NCBI RefSeq assembly: GCF_006539185.1
Contig: NZ_BJMN01000061.1
Location: 1 to 48,223 of the forward strand
DNA: 48,223 bases
From: Streptomyces gardneri
GTDB lineage: Bacteria; Actinomycetota; Actinomycetes; Streptomycetales; Streptomycetaceae
Reading direction: 5' to 3'
The notes beneath the pieces were generated by a model. That model saw nothing but the letters and a program-made list of their open reading frames with translations, searched no databases and was not told where the DNA came from. Shown one piece after another: positions 6,870 through 15,852 of this stretch. The position numbers and the translations under genes were made by a program. Position 1 is the first letter of the stretch. Each line of letters starts with the position of its first letter.

Positions 6870-8024
6870 ATGAGCGACCAGCACTCTCACCAGAACTTCG
6901 AGACCCGCGCGATCCACGCGGGCAACACCGCCGACCCGCTGACCGGCGCGGTCGTCCCGCCCATCTACCAGGTGTCCACCTACAAGCAGGACGGCGTGGG
7001 CGGGCTGCGCGGCGGATACGAGTACAGCCGCAGCGCGAACCCGACCCGTACCGCCCTGGAGGAGAACCTGGCGGCCCTGGAGGGCGGCCGACGCGGTCTC
7101 GCCTTCGCCTCCGGGCTCGCCGCCGAGGACTGCCTGCTGCGCACCCTCCTCGCCCCCGGCGACCACGTGGTCATCCCGAACGACGCCTACGGCGGCACCT
7201 TCCGGCTCTTCGCCAAGGTCGTGGAGCGCTGGGGCGTCGACTTCTCCGTGGCGAACACCTCGGACATCGACTCCGTGCGGGACGCCGTCAACGACCGTAC
7301 GAAGCTGATCTGGGTCGAGACCCCGTCGAACCCGCTCCTCGGCATCACCGACATCGAGGCCGTCGCGGGCGTCGCCCGCCAGGCCGGCGTGAAGCTCGTC
7401 GTCGACAACACCTTCGCCTCGCCCTACCTCCAGCAGCCGCTGGCGCTCGGTGCGGACGTCGTCGTGCACTCGCTCACCAAGTACATGGGCGGTCACTCGG
7501 ACGTCGTCGGCGGCGCGCTCGTGACGGCCGACGAGGCGCTCGGCGAGGAGCTCGCGTACCACCAGAACGCGATGGGGGCGGTCGCCGGGCCCTTCGACTC
7601 GTGGATCGTGCTGCGCGGCATCAAGACGCTCGCGGTGCGCATGGACCGGCACAGCGAGAACGCGACGAAGATCGTCGAGATGCTGACCCAGCACCCGAAG
7701 GTCACCCAGGTCCTCTACCCGGGCCTGCCCGAGCACCCGGGCCACGAGGTCGCGGCCAAGCAGATGCGCTCCTTCGGCGGCATGATCTCCTTCCGCGTCG
7801 AGGGCGGCGAGGCCGCGGCGGTCGAGGTCTGCAACCGTGCGCAGCTGTTCACGCTCGGTGAGTCGCTGGGCGGCGTCGAGTCGCTCATCGAGCACCCGGG
7901 CCGCATGACGCACGCCAGCGTCGCGGGCTCCGCCCTGGAGGTCCCGGCCGACCTGGTCCGGCTCTCCGTGGGCATCGAGAACGTCGAGGACCTGCTCGCG
8001 GACCTCCGCCAGGCCCTGGGCTAG
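6870..8024 (+). CDS. metB: Cystathionine gamma-synthase / gamma-lyase (PLP enzyme)
   Basis: 384 residues, Cys/Met metabolism PLP family. Gamma-synthase joins O-acyl-homoserine and cysteine to give cystathionine; the close gamma-lyase does the reverse-transsulfuration step, and sequence alone does not separate them well. Seen: FETRAIHAGNTADPLTGAVVPPIYQVSTY N-terminus (tetramer/active-site region), YSRSANPTR, and the PLP lysine in HSLTKYMGGHSDVVGG (about residue 204), plus C-terminal SLGGVESLIEHPGRMTHAS. ATG 6870 has no clear ribosome site; TACGCT at 6856-6861 would place the transcript start at or near the ATG, so a leaderless mRNA is likely. Confidence 0.9.
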   Translation: MSDQHSHQNFETRAIHAGNTADPLTGAVVPPIYQVSTYKQDGVGGLRGGYEYSRSANPTRTALEENLAALEGGRRGLAFASGLAAEDCLLRTLLAPGDHVVIPNDAYGGTFRLFAKVVERWGVDFSVANTSDIDSVRDAVNDRTKLIWVETPSNPLLGITDIEAVAGVARQAGVKLVVDNTFASPYLQQPLALGADVVVHSLTKYMGGHSDVVGGALVTADEALGEELAYHQNAMGAVAGPFDSWIVLRGIKTLAVRMDRHSENATKIVEMLTQHPKVTQVLYPGLPEHPGHEVAAKQMRSFGGMISFRVEGGEAAAVEVCNRAQLFTLGESLGGVESLIEHPGRMTHASVAGSALEVPADLVRLSVGIENVEDLLADLRQALG

Positions 8025-8034
8025 CAGCCGATAC

Positions 8035-8067
8035 GGAGGGCCCGCGCTCCCCGGGGCCGGGCCCTCC
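8035..8067. terminator. Convergent terminator between metB and the DUF1059 gene
   Basis: GGAGGGCCCG (8035-8044) pairs with CGGGCCCTCC (8058-8067), 13-nt GC-rich loop. It lies ten bases after the metB stop and faces the minus-strand small gene. Confidence 0.75.
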
Positions 8068-8091
8068 CGCGCTCAGGTCCTGGACCCGCGC

Positions 8092-8283
8092 TCAGGTCCC
8101 GGGCACCGAGTCCTTCAGCGAGCCTCGGACCTCTTCGCGCAACTCGGGGGTATCCGTGTGCTCGTGGACGGAGACCATGTGCTCGACGGCTGCCCGCAGC
8201 ACCTCCTCCTCCTCGCCCGAGATGTAGAGCGAGCAGCCGGAGACGCTCGGGGTGTCCCGGCAGTCTGTCGCTTTCCTGGCCAT
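8092..8283 (-). CDS. Small DUF1059-family protein
   Basis: 63 residues, start MARKATDCRDTPSVSG. The N-terminal M-x-K-x-x-DC pattern and length match the DUF1059 family of small cytosolic actinobacterial proteins of unknown role. ATG at 8281-8283 has a good GGAGG ribosome site, so the longer frame reading upstream to 8466 is not used. Convergent with metB. Confidence 0.85.
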   Translation of the reverse strand: MARKATDCRDTPSVSGCSLYISGEEEEVLRAAVEHMVSVHEHTDTPELREEVRGSLKDSVPGT

Positions 8284-8357
8284 GTCGACCTCCAGACGGC
8301 CCCTCCTCCAGGCTAGACCGTCTCTTCCGGACCACCCTTCGAGTCCGCCGCCCGGGC

Positions 8358-8609
8358 TCACCAGCCTTCGAGCGGTGGTGTCGTCTCCGCCGGCGGGACC
8401 TCCCACGGCCGCTCCACCGACGCCCACACCACGAACGCGAACGCGGCGACGACGAACAGGCCCCACAGCACCCGGCGCGCCAGCCGGTCCCGGCGGGCCC
8501 GCCGTGACCCGCGTTCCACGGCCTGTACGGCGAGGTCGGCGGGCACCGGCGGGTGCGGGGTGTCCAGCATCCGCCGGACCGCCGCCTCCTTGTCCTCGTG
8601 CCGGCTCAC
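8358..8609 (-). CDS. Small single-pass membrane protein encoded after a sigma factor
   Basis: 83 residues from a GTG start at 8609, overlapping the sigma-like gene by GTGA. An N-terminal cytosolic part rich in charged residues (SRHEDKEAAVRRMLDT) is followed by one TM helix (VLWGLFVVAAFAFVVWASV, ~48-66) and a short outside tail. Position and topology would suit a small anti-sigma partner, but there is no zinc-binding HXXXCXXC motif, so this is only a positional guess. Confidence 0.8.
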   Translation of the reverse strand: MSRHEDKEAAVRRMLDTPHPPVPADLAVQAVERGSRRARRDRLARRVLWGLFVVAAFAFVVWASVERPWEVPPAETTPPLEGW

Positions 8610-9118
8610 GCCGCGGCCTCCCGTCGCGGGGTGCGCGCCGCCGCCCGGAGCGCGGCGACCGAGCGCGCGCAGACGGCGCGGACGCGCGCCTCGGAGAGCC
8701 CGAGCAGCGCCGCGACCTGCTCCTCGGCCACGCCTTCGTACAGCCGGAGCACGACCACGAGCCGTTCCTGCGGGCCGAGCGCGGCCAGCGGGCCCTGTCC
8801 GCCGTGGTGCCGCCACGCGGTGCGGGCGAAGCGGGCGGCGAGATCGCGGCGCGCGAGGTCGTACGGGTCCTCGTCCCGCAGCCGCCCCCACACCGCGTAC
8901 GTATGGGCGAGAGAGGCGCTCAGCAGGGCCCTGGCATGCGGGTTGGCGGTGCGGGACTCGGCGGTGAGCAGCGTCGCGGCATGCAGCAGCCGCCCCGCCG
9001 CCCCGGCCACGAACGCCTCGAACTCCCGGGTGCGGTGGGCCTGTTCGCTGCGTGGACGATGGCCGGTTCGATGCTCTCGCACCCCCTCATAGGAGGGCAG
9101 TGGGAGGCCGGGGGTCAA
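8606..9118 (-). CDS. Sigma-70 family (ECF-like) RNA polymerase sigma factor
   Basis: 170 residues if the TTG at 9118 is the start; this overlaps the MarR stop codon (TTGA), consistent with translational coupling. The C-terminal half has a clear region-4 HTH: GPQERLVVVLRLYEGVAEEQVAALLGLSEARVRAVCARSVAAL. Region 2 is weak and short, so this may be an atypical SigE-family factor. A GTG at 9082 is an alternative start. Middle gene of a three-gene overlapping operon (MarR, sigma, membrane protein). Confidence 0.8.
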   Translation of the reverse strand: MTPGLPLPSYEGVREHRTGHRPRSEQAHRTREFEAFVAGAAGRLLHAATLLTAESRTANPHARALLSASLAHTYAVWGRLRDEDPYDLARRDLAARFARTAWRHHGGQGPLAALGPQERLVVVLRLYEGVAEEQVAALLGLSEARVRAVCARSVAALRAAARTPRREAAA

Positions 9119-9642
9119 GAGGTCGGCGCGGACTCCGTCCCCGTGGCGCCCGAGCCGTGGCCCGAGTGGGCCGACTGCCGTGCGGACAGGGCGGTGTTGA
9201 AGCGCGTGAGCAGGGTGCAGAAGGACTCGCGCTCGGCCTGCGTCCAGCCGTCCGTGACCTCCACCATCAGCTGGCGGCGCGAGGAACGGACCTCCTCCAG
9301 GCGGGCGAGGCCGCGCGGCGACAGCTGGAGCACGACCGCGCGCCCGTCCTCCGGGTGCGAGGTCCGCTTGACCAGGCCCGTGTCGACGAGCGGGGCGACC
9401 TGCCGGGTGACCGTGGACGAGTCGATCCCCATGCCCGCCGCGAGCGCCTTGACGCCCATCGGCCCTTCCTGGTCCAGCCGGTTGAGGAGGAGGTAGGCGG
9501 CCCGGTCCATGGAGTTGCGGAGCTGCCCCGTGCCGCCGAGGCGGGTCTGCTCGGCCCGGCGGGCGAAGACGGCCACCTGGTGCTGGAGGGCGTCGAGGAG
9601 ACCGGGGTCGAGCTCAGTCGTCATGTCCTGAGATGTGGGCAT
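9115..9642 (-). CDS. MarR-family transcriptional regulator
   Basis: 175 residues. Winged HTH with helix 3/4 and wing readable as ALAAGMGIDSSTVTRQVAPL then KRTSHPEDGRAVVLQLSPRG, the DxRxxxxxLT-like MarR wing signature. MarR proteins are dimeric repressors released by small ligands. Start ATG 9642 (MPTSQDMTTELDPG) follows a GAGAGAG site; ATG 9624 is possible. It heads the operon with the sigma-like gene and a membrane protein and is divergent from ilvA, so it may act on the 149-bp intergenic region. Confidence 0.9.
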   Translation of the reverse strand: MPTSQDMTTELDPGLLDALQHQVAVFARRAEQTRLGGTGQLRNSMDRAAYLLLNRLDQEGPMGVKALAAGMGIDSSTVTRQVAPLVDTGLVKRTSHPEDGRAVVLQLSPRGLARLEEVRSSRRQLMVEVTDGWTQAERESFCTLLTRFNTALSARQSAHSGHGSGATGTESAPTS

Positions 9643-9791
9643 GGCTGTGGGTCTCTCTCGTGCGGGGGTGGTCGGTCGGTGGGGGACAGAGTACGCGGAC
9701 CCGAGGGGGTCCGTACCGGGGCTGCGCAAACCGGATTCGGCACCTGCCCGCCGGGCGGCCACGAGGGCGGTGAGCTGCGAGACTTGCTGTC

Positions 9792-11021
9792 ATGAGCTTC
9801 CGTACGCGAGACCCCTTGCACCACCTCATGCTGGACGACGTGCGCGCGGCACAGAAGATGCTGTCCGGGGTGGCGCGGGTGACCGCGATGGAGGGCAGCC
9901 GCCATCTGTCGTCGCTGGTGGGGGCGCCCGTCCACCTCAAGTGCGAGAACCTCCAGCGGACCGGTTCCTTCAAGCTGCGCGGGGCGTACGTGCGGATCGC
10001 GGGCCTGCGGCCCGAGGAGCGGGCCGCCGGGGTCGTCGCCGCCTCTGCGGGCAACCACGCGCAGGGCGTCGCGCTCGCCTCGAAACTCCTCGGGGTGCAC
10101 GCGACCGTCTTCATGCCCGTCGGCGCCCCGCTGCCGAAGGTCGCGGCGACCCGGGAGTACGGCGCCGAGGTCCGGATGCACGGCCATGTCGTGGACGAGA
10201 CGCTCGCGGCGGCCGAGCGGTACGCGCGGGAGACCGGGGCCGTCTTCATCCACCCCTTCGACCACCCCGACATCATCGTCGGGCAGGGCACGGTCGGCCT
10301 GGAGATCCTGGAGCAGTGCCCGGAGGTCCGGACGATCCTCGTGGGCATCGGCGGCGGCGGCCTCGCGGCCGGCGTGGGGCTCGCGGTGAAGTCGCTGCGC
10401 CCGGACGTGAAGGTGATCGGCGTGCAGGCGGAGGGCGCGGCCGCGTACCCGCCGTCGCTGGCCGCCGGGCATCCGGTGGTGATCGAGTCGCCGGTGACGA
10501 TGGCGGACGGGATCAAGGTCGGGCGCCCGGGCGACGTGCCGTTCGCCCTGATCCAGGAGTACGTGGACGAGGTCCGCACCGTCTCCGAGGACGACCTGTC
10601 CTCGGCGCTGCTGCTCTGCCTGGAGCGGGCCAAACTGGTCGTCGAACCGGCCGGCGCCAGCCCCGTGGCCGCCCTCCTCGCCGACCCGAAGGCCTTCCAG
10701 GGGCCCGTGGTCGCGATCCTGTCCGGCGGGAACGTCGACCCGCTGCTGCTCCAGCGGATCCTGCGGCACGGCATGGCCGCCGGGGGCCGCTACCTGAGCC
10801 TGCGGCTGCGGGTGACGGACCGGCCGGGGGCGCTCGCGACCCTGCTCGCGGTCCTCACGGTGGTCGACGCGAACGTCCTCGACGTGAGCCACGTGCGGAC
10901 GGACCCGCGCCTGGGCCTGACGGAGGCGGAGGTCGAGCTCCACCTGGAGACGAAGGGCCCGGAGCACTGCCGGGAGGTGGCGGAGGCGCTGCGGGACGCG
11001 GGCTACACGGTCCTCGACTGA
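9792..11021 (+). CDS. ilvA: Threonine ammonia-lyase (threonine dehydratase) with ACT domain
   Basis: 409 residues. Converts threonine to 2-oxobutanoate, first step to isoleucine and a propionyl-CoA source. Seen: PLP lysine in TGSFKLRGAY (~residue 61), SAGNHAQGVA, the phosphate-binding GIGGGGLAAG loop, and SGGNVDP. The last ~80 residues (YLSLRLRVTDRPGALATLLAVL...) form an ACT domain for effector control. Length fits the ~400-residue single-ACT class. Divergent from the MarR operon. Confidence 0.93.
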   Translation: MSFRTRDPLHHLMLDDVRAAQKMLSGVARVTAMEGSRHLSSLVGAPVHLKCENLQRTGSFKLRGAYVRIAGLRPEERAAGVVAASAGNHAQGVALASKLLGVHATVFMPVGAPLPKVAATREYGAEVRMHGHVVDETLAAAERYARETGAVFIHPFDHPDIIVGQGTVGLEILEQCPEVRTILVGIGGGGLAAGVGLAVKSLRPDVKVIGVQAEGAAAYPPSLAAGHPVVIESPVTMADGIKVGRPGDVPFALIQEYVDEVRTVSEDDLSSALLLCLERAKLVVEPAGASPVAALLADPKAFQGPVVAILSGGNVDPLLLQRILRHGMAAGGRYLSLRLRVTDRPGALATLLAVLTVVDANVLDVSHVRTDPRLGLTEAEVELHLETKGPEHCREVAEALRDAGYTVLD

Positions 11022-11060
11022 CCCGCGGCGCGCGGCTCGCGGTGCGGCGGTGCCTCCCCG

Positions 11061-11525
11061 TCAGCGCGGGCGATGGAGCCGGGCCGCCCGGGTCAGCTCG
11101 GCGGCCAGGCCGCCGAGCAGGGCGCCCGCCACGACCAGACCGAGAGGCCGGACGGCACCCGCCGGGCCGGGACGGCGACGTGCCGGCGCCCCGGAGCGCG
11201 GGGCGGGCGCGAGAGCGCCGACGGGCCCCGCGACCCCACCGGCCCCGCGCCCGGCCGCCTCGTGCGCGAGCGAGTGCTCCAGGCGGACCAGGAGCGGCCG
11301 GGGGTCCTGCCCGGACGCCGCCGCGAACTGCTCGACCGCGATCCGGGTCGGCAACTGCTTCTGGTTCAGGAACCGTTCCCACGAGGAACGGCTGTAGTGC
11401 GTGCGCTGCGCGAGCTTGCCGTAACTGAGCTCCGCGGCGCACTTGATCCGCCGCATCTCGGCCGTCAGCTCCGCCCAGGGCGCGGCCTCGCAGCCCGCGC
11501 ATCCCCGGCCACCGTTCGCAGCCAT
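11061..11525 (-). CDS. HTH-domain protein with C-terminal membrane helix
   Basis: 154 residues. An N-terminal XRE-like helix-turn-helix (AELSYGKLAQRTHYSRSSWERFLNQKQLPT) is typical of Streptomyces proteins that read short DNA or phage-like operators; then a helical segment, a disordered Pro/Arg/Ala stretch and one TM helix (PLGLVVAGALLGGLAAEL). Start ATG 11525 follows GGGGGA; the frame extends further upstream but without family similarity. Divergent from the SARP regulator with 254 bp between, so a regulator-target relation is possible. Confidence 0.75.
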   Translation of the reverse strand: MAANGGRGCAGCEAAPWAELTAEMRRIKCAAELSYGKLAQRTHYSRSSWERFLNQKQLPTRIAVEQFAAASGQDPRPLLVRLEHSLAHEAAGRGAGGVAGPVGALAPAPRSGAPARRRPGPAGAVRPLGLVVAGALLGGLAAELTRAARLHRPR

Positions 11526-11779
11526 CCCCGATCCCCCGATCAGTCGTTCCCGCCAGGAGCCACAGCCTCGCCCGCGGGTCCAACGGCCCACCAACGGACC
11601 GCCAACGGGGGAGCGGACCAGTGGCCGGAAGCGGTCGTCCCGGGACCTCCCGCGTCCCTGGGACGACGACGCGCCCACCATGCGGAAACCCCCTCACGAA
11701 TCACCCGGCCCGCGCCTACGATGCGTTCGTCGGATCACCACCCTGGCGGCTGGTGGACGGCCTTGGGGGGATGGTCGCC

Positions 11780-14680
11780 GTGCGTTTCGGGCTGTTGGGT
11801 TCTTTCGTCGTGGAGGACGCCGAGGGCACGCCCCGGCGGATCGGTACGCCGAAGGCACGGGCCCTGCTGGCCGTGCTGCTGCTGCGGGGCGACTCGCCGG
11901 TGTCCTGGGACACCGTGAAGACCGCGATCTGGGGGGAGTCCGTTCCGGCCACCGCGCGCGCCTCGCTCCACAACCACGTCGCCCGCCTCCGGCGCGATCT
12001 GGACGAGAGCGGCGACCGCATCCAGGTCACCCCGGCCGGCTTCCGGCTGCGGGTCCTGGACGACGAGCTGGACGTCACCCGCTTCGACCGGTACCTCTGC
12101 CGGGCGAGGACGGCGCGCCTGGCCGAGGACTGGGCGGCGGTCGAGGCGCTGACGCGCTCGGCGCTCGCCCTGTGGCGGGGAGCGCCGCTCTCCGACGTAC
12201 CCCTGCCCGACACCGAACGCGAACCGGTCGTGAGGCGTCTGGAGGAGGCCAGGCTCCAGGTGCTGGAGTGGGGCTACGAGGCCGATCTGCACCTGGGCAG
12301 ACACCAGGGCATCGCCGCCGAGCTCGCCGCACTGGTCGCCGCCCACCCGCTGCGCGAGACGTTCGTCGGCCAGCTGATGCTGGCCCTCCACCGCAGCGGC
12401 CGGCAGGCCGACGCCCTCCTCGCGTACGACACCGCCCGCCGGACGATCCGCCGGGAGCTGGGCGTCGACCCGGAGCCGGGGCTCGTGGAACTGCACCGCC
12501 GCATCCTGACGCTCGACCCCGCGCTCACGGCCCCCAGGACGTCCACGGCGCCCCAGGCCTCCGCAGCGCCCACCGCACAGCGGACCCCCACACCACAGCC
12601 GCCCACGACGCCCACCCCACCCCTCCCCGAGCCCCCGCTCCCGACCCCCGCCGACCTCACGGACCCACCCGCCGCCACCCACCCCGTCCCCGCCCCCGTC
12701 CCGCACCAACTCCCCTCCTCTCCCGCCGACTTCACGGGCAGGGAGCACGAGCTGGACCGCATCGTCGGAGAGCTGGCCGCGGCCGACCGGCCCGACGGGG
12801 CGACGGTCCTCGTCCACCGGGTCTCCGGCAGTGGCGGCATGGGCAAGACGACCCTGATGGTGCGGGCGGCGCACCAGATCCGCGAGCGCTTCCCCGACGG
12901 CCAGATCTTCCTCGACCTGGGCGGCATGACGGCGATGCCCATGCCCCCCGAGAGCGCGCTCGGACTGCTGCTCCGCACGCTCGGCGTGGCGCCGGAGGAG
13001 GTGCCGAGCGGGCTCCAGGCCCGCAGCGCGCTGTTCCGCAGCCTGATCGCCCGCCGGCGGATGCTGATCCTCCTGGACGACGCGGGCGACGCGGCCCAGA
13101 TACGGCCGCTGCTGCCGGGCGCCGCCGGCAGCGCCGTCCTGGTGACCAGCCGCCGCAGGCTGGTCAGCTTCCCCGGGGTACGCATCGACCTCGGGGCCCT
13201 GCCCGACGACGCGGCCCACCGGCTCCTCGCGTCGATCGTCGGCGAGGACCGGGTCGCGGCCCAGCCGTCCGCCACGGCGGAGGTGCTGCGCGCCTGCGGC
13301 GGGATGCCGCTGGCCCTGCGCCTCGCCGGGTCGCGCCTCGCCGCGCGCCCCGCCTGGTCGGTGCAGGACCTGGCCCACCGGCTCACCAGCCACGGCCGCG
13401 TCCTGCGGGAGCTGTACGCGGACGACCTCCACGTCCGCACGGCGCTCCAGATGAGCTACGAACTCCTCCAGGAGTCCCAGGAGCGCACCGGCCCGGCGCG
13501 GGCGTTCCGGCTGCTCGGCCTGATGCCGGGCGGGGCGTTCGGGACCGCCGCGGCGGCGGCCCTCCTCGACTGCGACGAGATGTCCGTCGAGGACTGGCTG
13601 GAGGCGCTGGTCGACGCCCACCTCCTGGAGTCCCTCGCGCCGGGCCGCTACCAGTTCCACTGTCTGCTCCGGGAGCTCGCCAGGGAGCTGGCCGAGGAGA
13701 CGGACACCGAGAGGGAGCGCACGCGGGCCGTCGAGCGCCTCGTCGAGTGGTGCCTGCGCGGCGCCGACGCGGCCACCGCCCGCGTGGCACCCGCCGGCCG
13801 TCGCGTACCCCTGGAGCCCGCGCAGCGGCCGCCGGTCTCCTTCACCGGCTACGACGAGGCGTACGGATGGTACGAGCGGGAACGGGAGACGCTGGTCGCC
13901 GCCGTGAGCCTGGCCCACGAGACCGGCCTGCACGCGCAGTCGTGGAAGCTGGCGGCCTCCCTCTGGGCGTACCTCAGGCTCGGCGGCCACCACGACGACT
14001 GGCTGTGCACGCACACCGTCGGCCTGGCGGCGGCCAGGGCCGCCGGCGACGAGCGGGCCGAGGCCTGGATGCTGAACGGCCTCGGCAACCAGGTGAAGCA
14101 GGCCGGCCGCCCCGCCGAGGCGATCACCTACTTCCGCCGGGTGCTGAGCCTCCACGAGGGGAGGCCGGGCCGGGATGCCGAGCTCTCCGCCGTCCTCAAC
14201 AACCTCGGCACGTGCTTCACCGACCTCGGCGACCACGAGCCGGCACTCCGCCACTACCGGGAGTCCCTCGTCTGGGAGCCGTCGAGCTGCGCCACGCTGA
14301 ACAACATGGCGGACGCGCTGGCCCACCTGGACCGCCACGACGAGGCCCTCGACGTGCTCGACCGGGCGGAGGAGATCCAGCGAGCGACGTGCGACCGCGT
14401 CAGCCTCGCCATCGGCCTGCGGGTCCGGGGCGACGTCCTGCGCGGGGCCGGCCGCCCGGCCGAGGCGGTCGAGGCGTACCGGCGCGCCCTCGCCCTCCAG
14501 CGCCTGGGCGGGGACCAGCACAGCGAGGCCGTCTCGCTCACGGGTCTCGGCGACGCCCTCGCCGCCCTGGGCGACCGGTCGGAGGCCGAGACCTGCTGGG
14601 GGAAGGCGCTCCACTGGATGGAACACCTGGGCGACGAGGGCAGGACCGTCGGCCTGCGCAGACGTCTGGCGAGGACATAG
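11780..14680 (+). CDS. AfsR-like SARP regulator (DNA-binding, BTAD, NB-ARC, TPR)
   Basis: 966 residues from GTG 11780 (MRFGLLGSFVV), which has GGGGGG 9 nt upstream; ATG 11771 is too close to it. Domains: OmpR-type winged helix (1-95), BTAD helices (~100-245, ALLAYDTARRTIRRELGVDPEPGL), a Pro/Thr linker of ~60 residues, NB-ARC ATPase (P-loop GSGGMGKTT ~350-357, Walker B-like RRMLILLDD), and C-terminal TPRs (~740-960). This is the AfsR layout (global regulator of antibiotic production in S. coelicolor, controlled by AfsK phosphorylation). The neighbourhood (ilvA to greA) is not the afsR locus, so I call it a paralogue. It is followed by an ABC exporter and two AfsK-like kinases. Confidence 0.92.
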   Translation: MRFGLLGSFVVEDAEGTPRRIGTPKARALLAVLLLRGDSPVSWDTVKTAIWGESVPATARASLHNHVARLRRDLDESGDRIQVTPAGFRLRVLDDELDVTRFDRYLCRARTARLAEDWAAVEALTRSALALWRGAPLSDVPLPDTEREPVVRRLEEARLQVLEWGYEADLHLGRHQGIAAELAALVAAHPLRETFVGQLMLALHRSGRQADALLAYDTARRTIRRELGVDPEPGLVELHRRILTLDPALTAPRTSTAPQASAAPTAQRTPTPQPPTTPTPPLPEPPLPTPADLTDPPAATHPVPAPVPHQLPSSPADFTGREHELDRIVGELAAADRPDGATVLVHRVSGSGGMGKTTLMVRAAHQIRERFPDGQIFLDLGGMTAMPMPPESALGLLLRTLGVAPEEVPSGLQARSALFRSLIARRRMLILLDDAGDAAQIRPLLPGAAGSAVLVTSRRRLVSFPGVRIDLGALPDDAAHRLLASIVGEDRVAAQPSATAEVLRACGGMPLALRLAGSRLAARPAWSVQDLAHRLTSHGRVLRELYADDLHVRTALQMSYELLQESQERTGPARAFRLLGLMPGGAFGTAAAAALLDCDEMSVEDWLEALVDAHLLESLAPGRYQFHCLLRELARELAEETDTERERTRAVERLVEWCLRGADAATARVAPAGRRVPLEPAQRPPVSFTGYDEAYGWYERERETLVAAVSLAHETGLHAQSWKLAASLWAYLRLGGHHDDWLCTHTVGLAAARAAGDERAEAWMLNGLGNQVKQAGRPAEAITYFRRVLSLHEGRPGRDAELSAVLNNLGTCFTDLGDHEPALRHYRESLVWEPSSCATLNNMADALAHLDRHDEALDVLDRAEEIQRATCDRVSLAIGLRVRGDVLRGAGRPAEAVEAYRRALALQRLGGDQHSEAVSLTGLGDALAALGDRSEAETCWGKALHWMEHLGDEGRTVGLRRRLART

Positions 14681-14820
14681 GGCATAGGGCACAGGGGGGG
14701 CGCACTCGGGGGCGCACAGACCCAAGATCATGTGGCCTGGGTCACAAATTCACTGGGCGAAGGCCATCCGCCAACCCTACGATCGGTAGGAAACGCCCGA
14801 ATCTCCCTGGGAGAACCCAC

Positions 14821-15852
14821 ATGCCAGGCGCGATCTACGCCGAGGGTCTGGTGAAGACCTTCGGCGACGTACGAGCTCTGGACGGCGTCGATCTCGACGT
14901 ACCCGAGGGCACTGTCCTGGGCCTCCTCGGCCCGAACGGCGCGGGGAAGACCACCACCGTGCGCGTGCTGACGACACTCCTCCAGCCCGACAGCGGCAGG
15001 GCCGTCGTCGCCGGGACCGACGTCCTCAAGCATCCCGAGAAGGTCCGCCGCTCGATCGGTCTCTCCGGCCAGTTCGCCGCGGTCGACGAGTACCTCACCG
15101 GCCGCGAGAACCTCCAGATGGTCGGTCAGCTGTACCAGATGAAGGCGAAGGCGGCGAAGGTCCGGGCCGACGAGCTCCTCGAGCGGTTCCGGCTCGCGGA
15201 CGCCGCCGACCGCACCGCCAAGACGTACTCCGGGGGCATGCGCCGACGCCTCGACCTCGCGGCGGCCCTGGTCGTCTCCCCACCGGTCATGTTCATGGAC
15301 GAGCCGACCACCGGCCTCGACCCGCGCAACCGGCAGGCGCTCTGGGAGGTCATCAAGGAACTCGTCGCGGGCGGTACGACGCTGCTCCTCACCACCCAGT
15401 ACCTGGAAGAGGCCGACCACCTCGCCCACGACATCTGCGTCGTCGACCAGGGCAAGGTCATCGCGCGCGGCACCTCCGACCAGCTCAAGGCCCAGACGGG
15501 CGGCGAGCGCGTCGAGGTCGTCGTGCACGAACCGGAGATGATCGCGGGCGCCCGAGCCGTCCTCGGCCGGTACGGCATCGCGGACCGGGGCCAGGACGAG
15601 GTCTCCGTGGAGGACCACACCCGCATGCTCACCGTCCCCGTCTCCGGCGGCGCCAAGCTGCTCGCCGAGGTCATCCGCGACCTGGACGCCGTCGGCGTCG
15701 AGATCGACGACATCGGCCTGCGCCGCCCCACCCTCGACGACGTCTTCATCTCGCTGACCGGTCACGCGGCCGCGCTCACGGAGGAGGAGAACGGCGGTTC
15801 GCGCGCCGAGGACGGCCGCGGCCGTCGCCAGACGAAGGAGGAGGCCAAGTGA
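14821..15852 (+). CDS. ABC exporter ATPase, DrrA family
   Basis: 343 residues. P-loop GPNGAGKTTTVRVL, signature YSGGMRRRLDLAAAL, Walker B MFMDEPTTGLD, switch LLLTTQYLEEAD, then a DrrA-type C-terminal domain (GVEIDDIGLRRPTLDDVFISLTGH). This family drives daunorubicin-type drug exporters. ATG 14821 has GGGAG 8 nt upstream. It overlaps the permease gene by GTGA. The short inverted repeat CCTAC/GTAGG (about 14777-14791) upstream may be an operator. Confidence 0.93.
   Translation: MPGAIYAEGLVKTFGDVRALDGVDLDVPEGTVLGLLGPNGAGKTTTVRVLTTLLQPDSGRAVVAGTDVLKHPEKVRRSIGLSGQFAAVDEYLTGRENLQMVGQLYQMKAKAAKVRADELLERFRLADAADRTAKTYSGGMRRRLDLAAALVVSPPVMFMDEPTTGLDPRNRQALWEVIKELVAGGTTLLLTTQYLEEADHLAHDICVVDQGKVIARGTSDQLKAQTGGERVEVVVHEPEMIAGARAVLGRYGIADRGQDEVSVEDHTRMLTVPVSGGAKLLAEVIRDLDAVGVEIDDIGLRRPTLDDVFISLTGHAAALTEEENGGSRAEDGRGRRQTKEEAK

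Noticed and set aside
11735..14731. 998-residue minus-strand frame opposite the SARP gene
   Set aside because: The SARP frame has complete domain motifs; the antisense frame has none.
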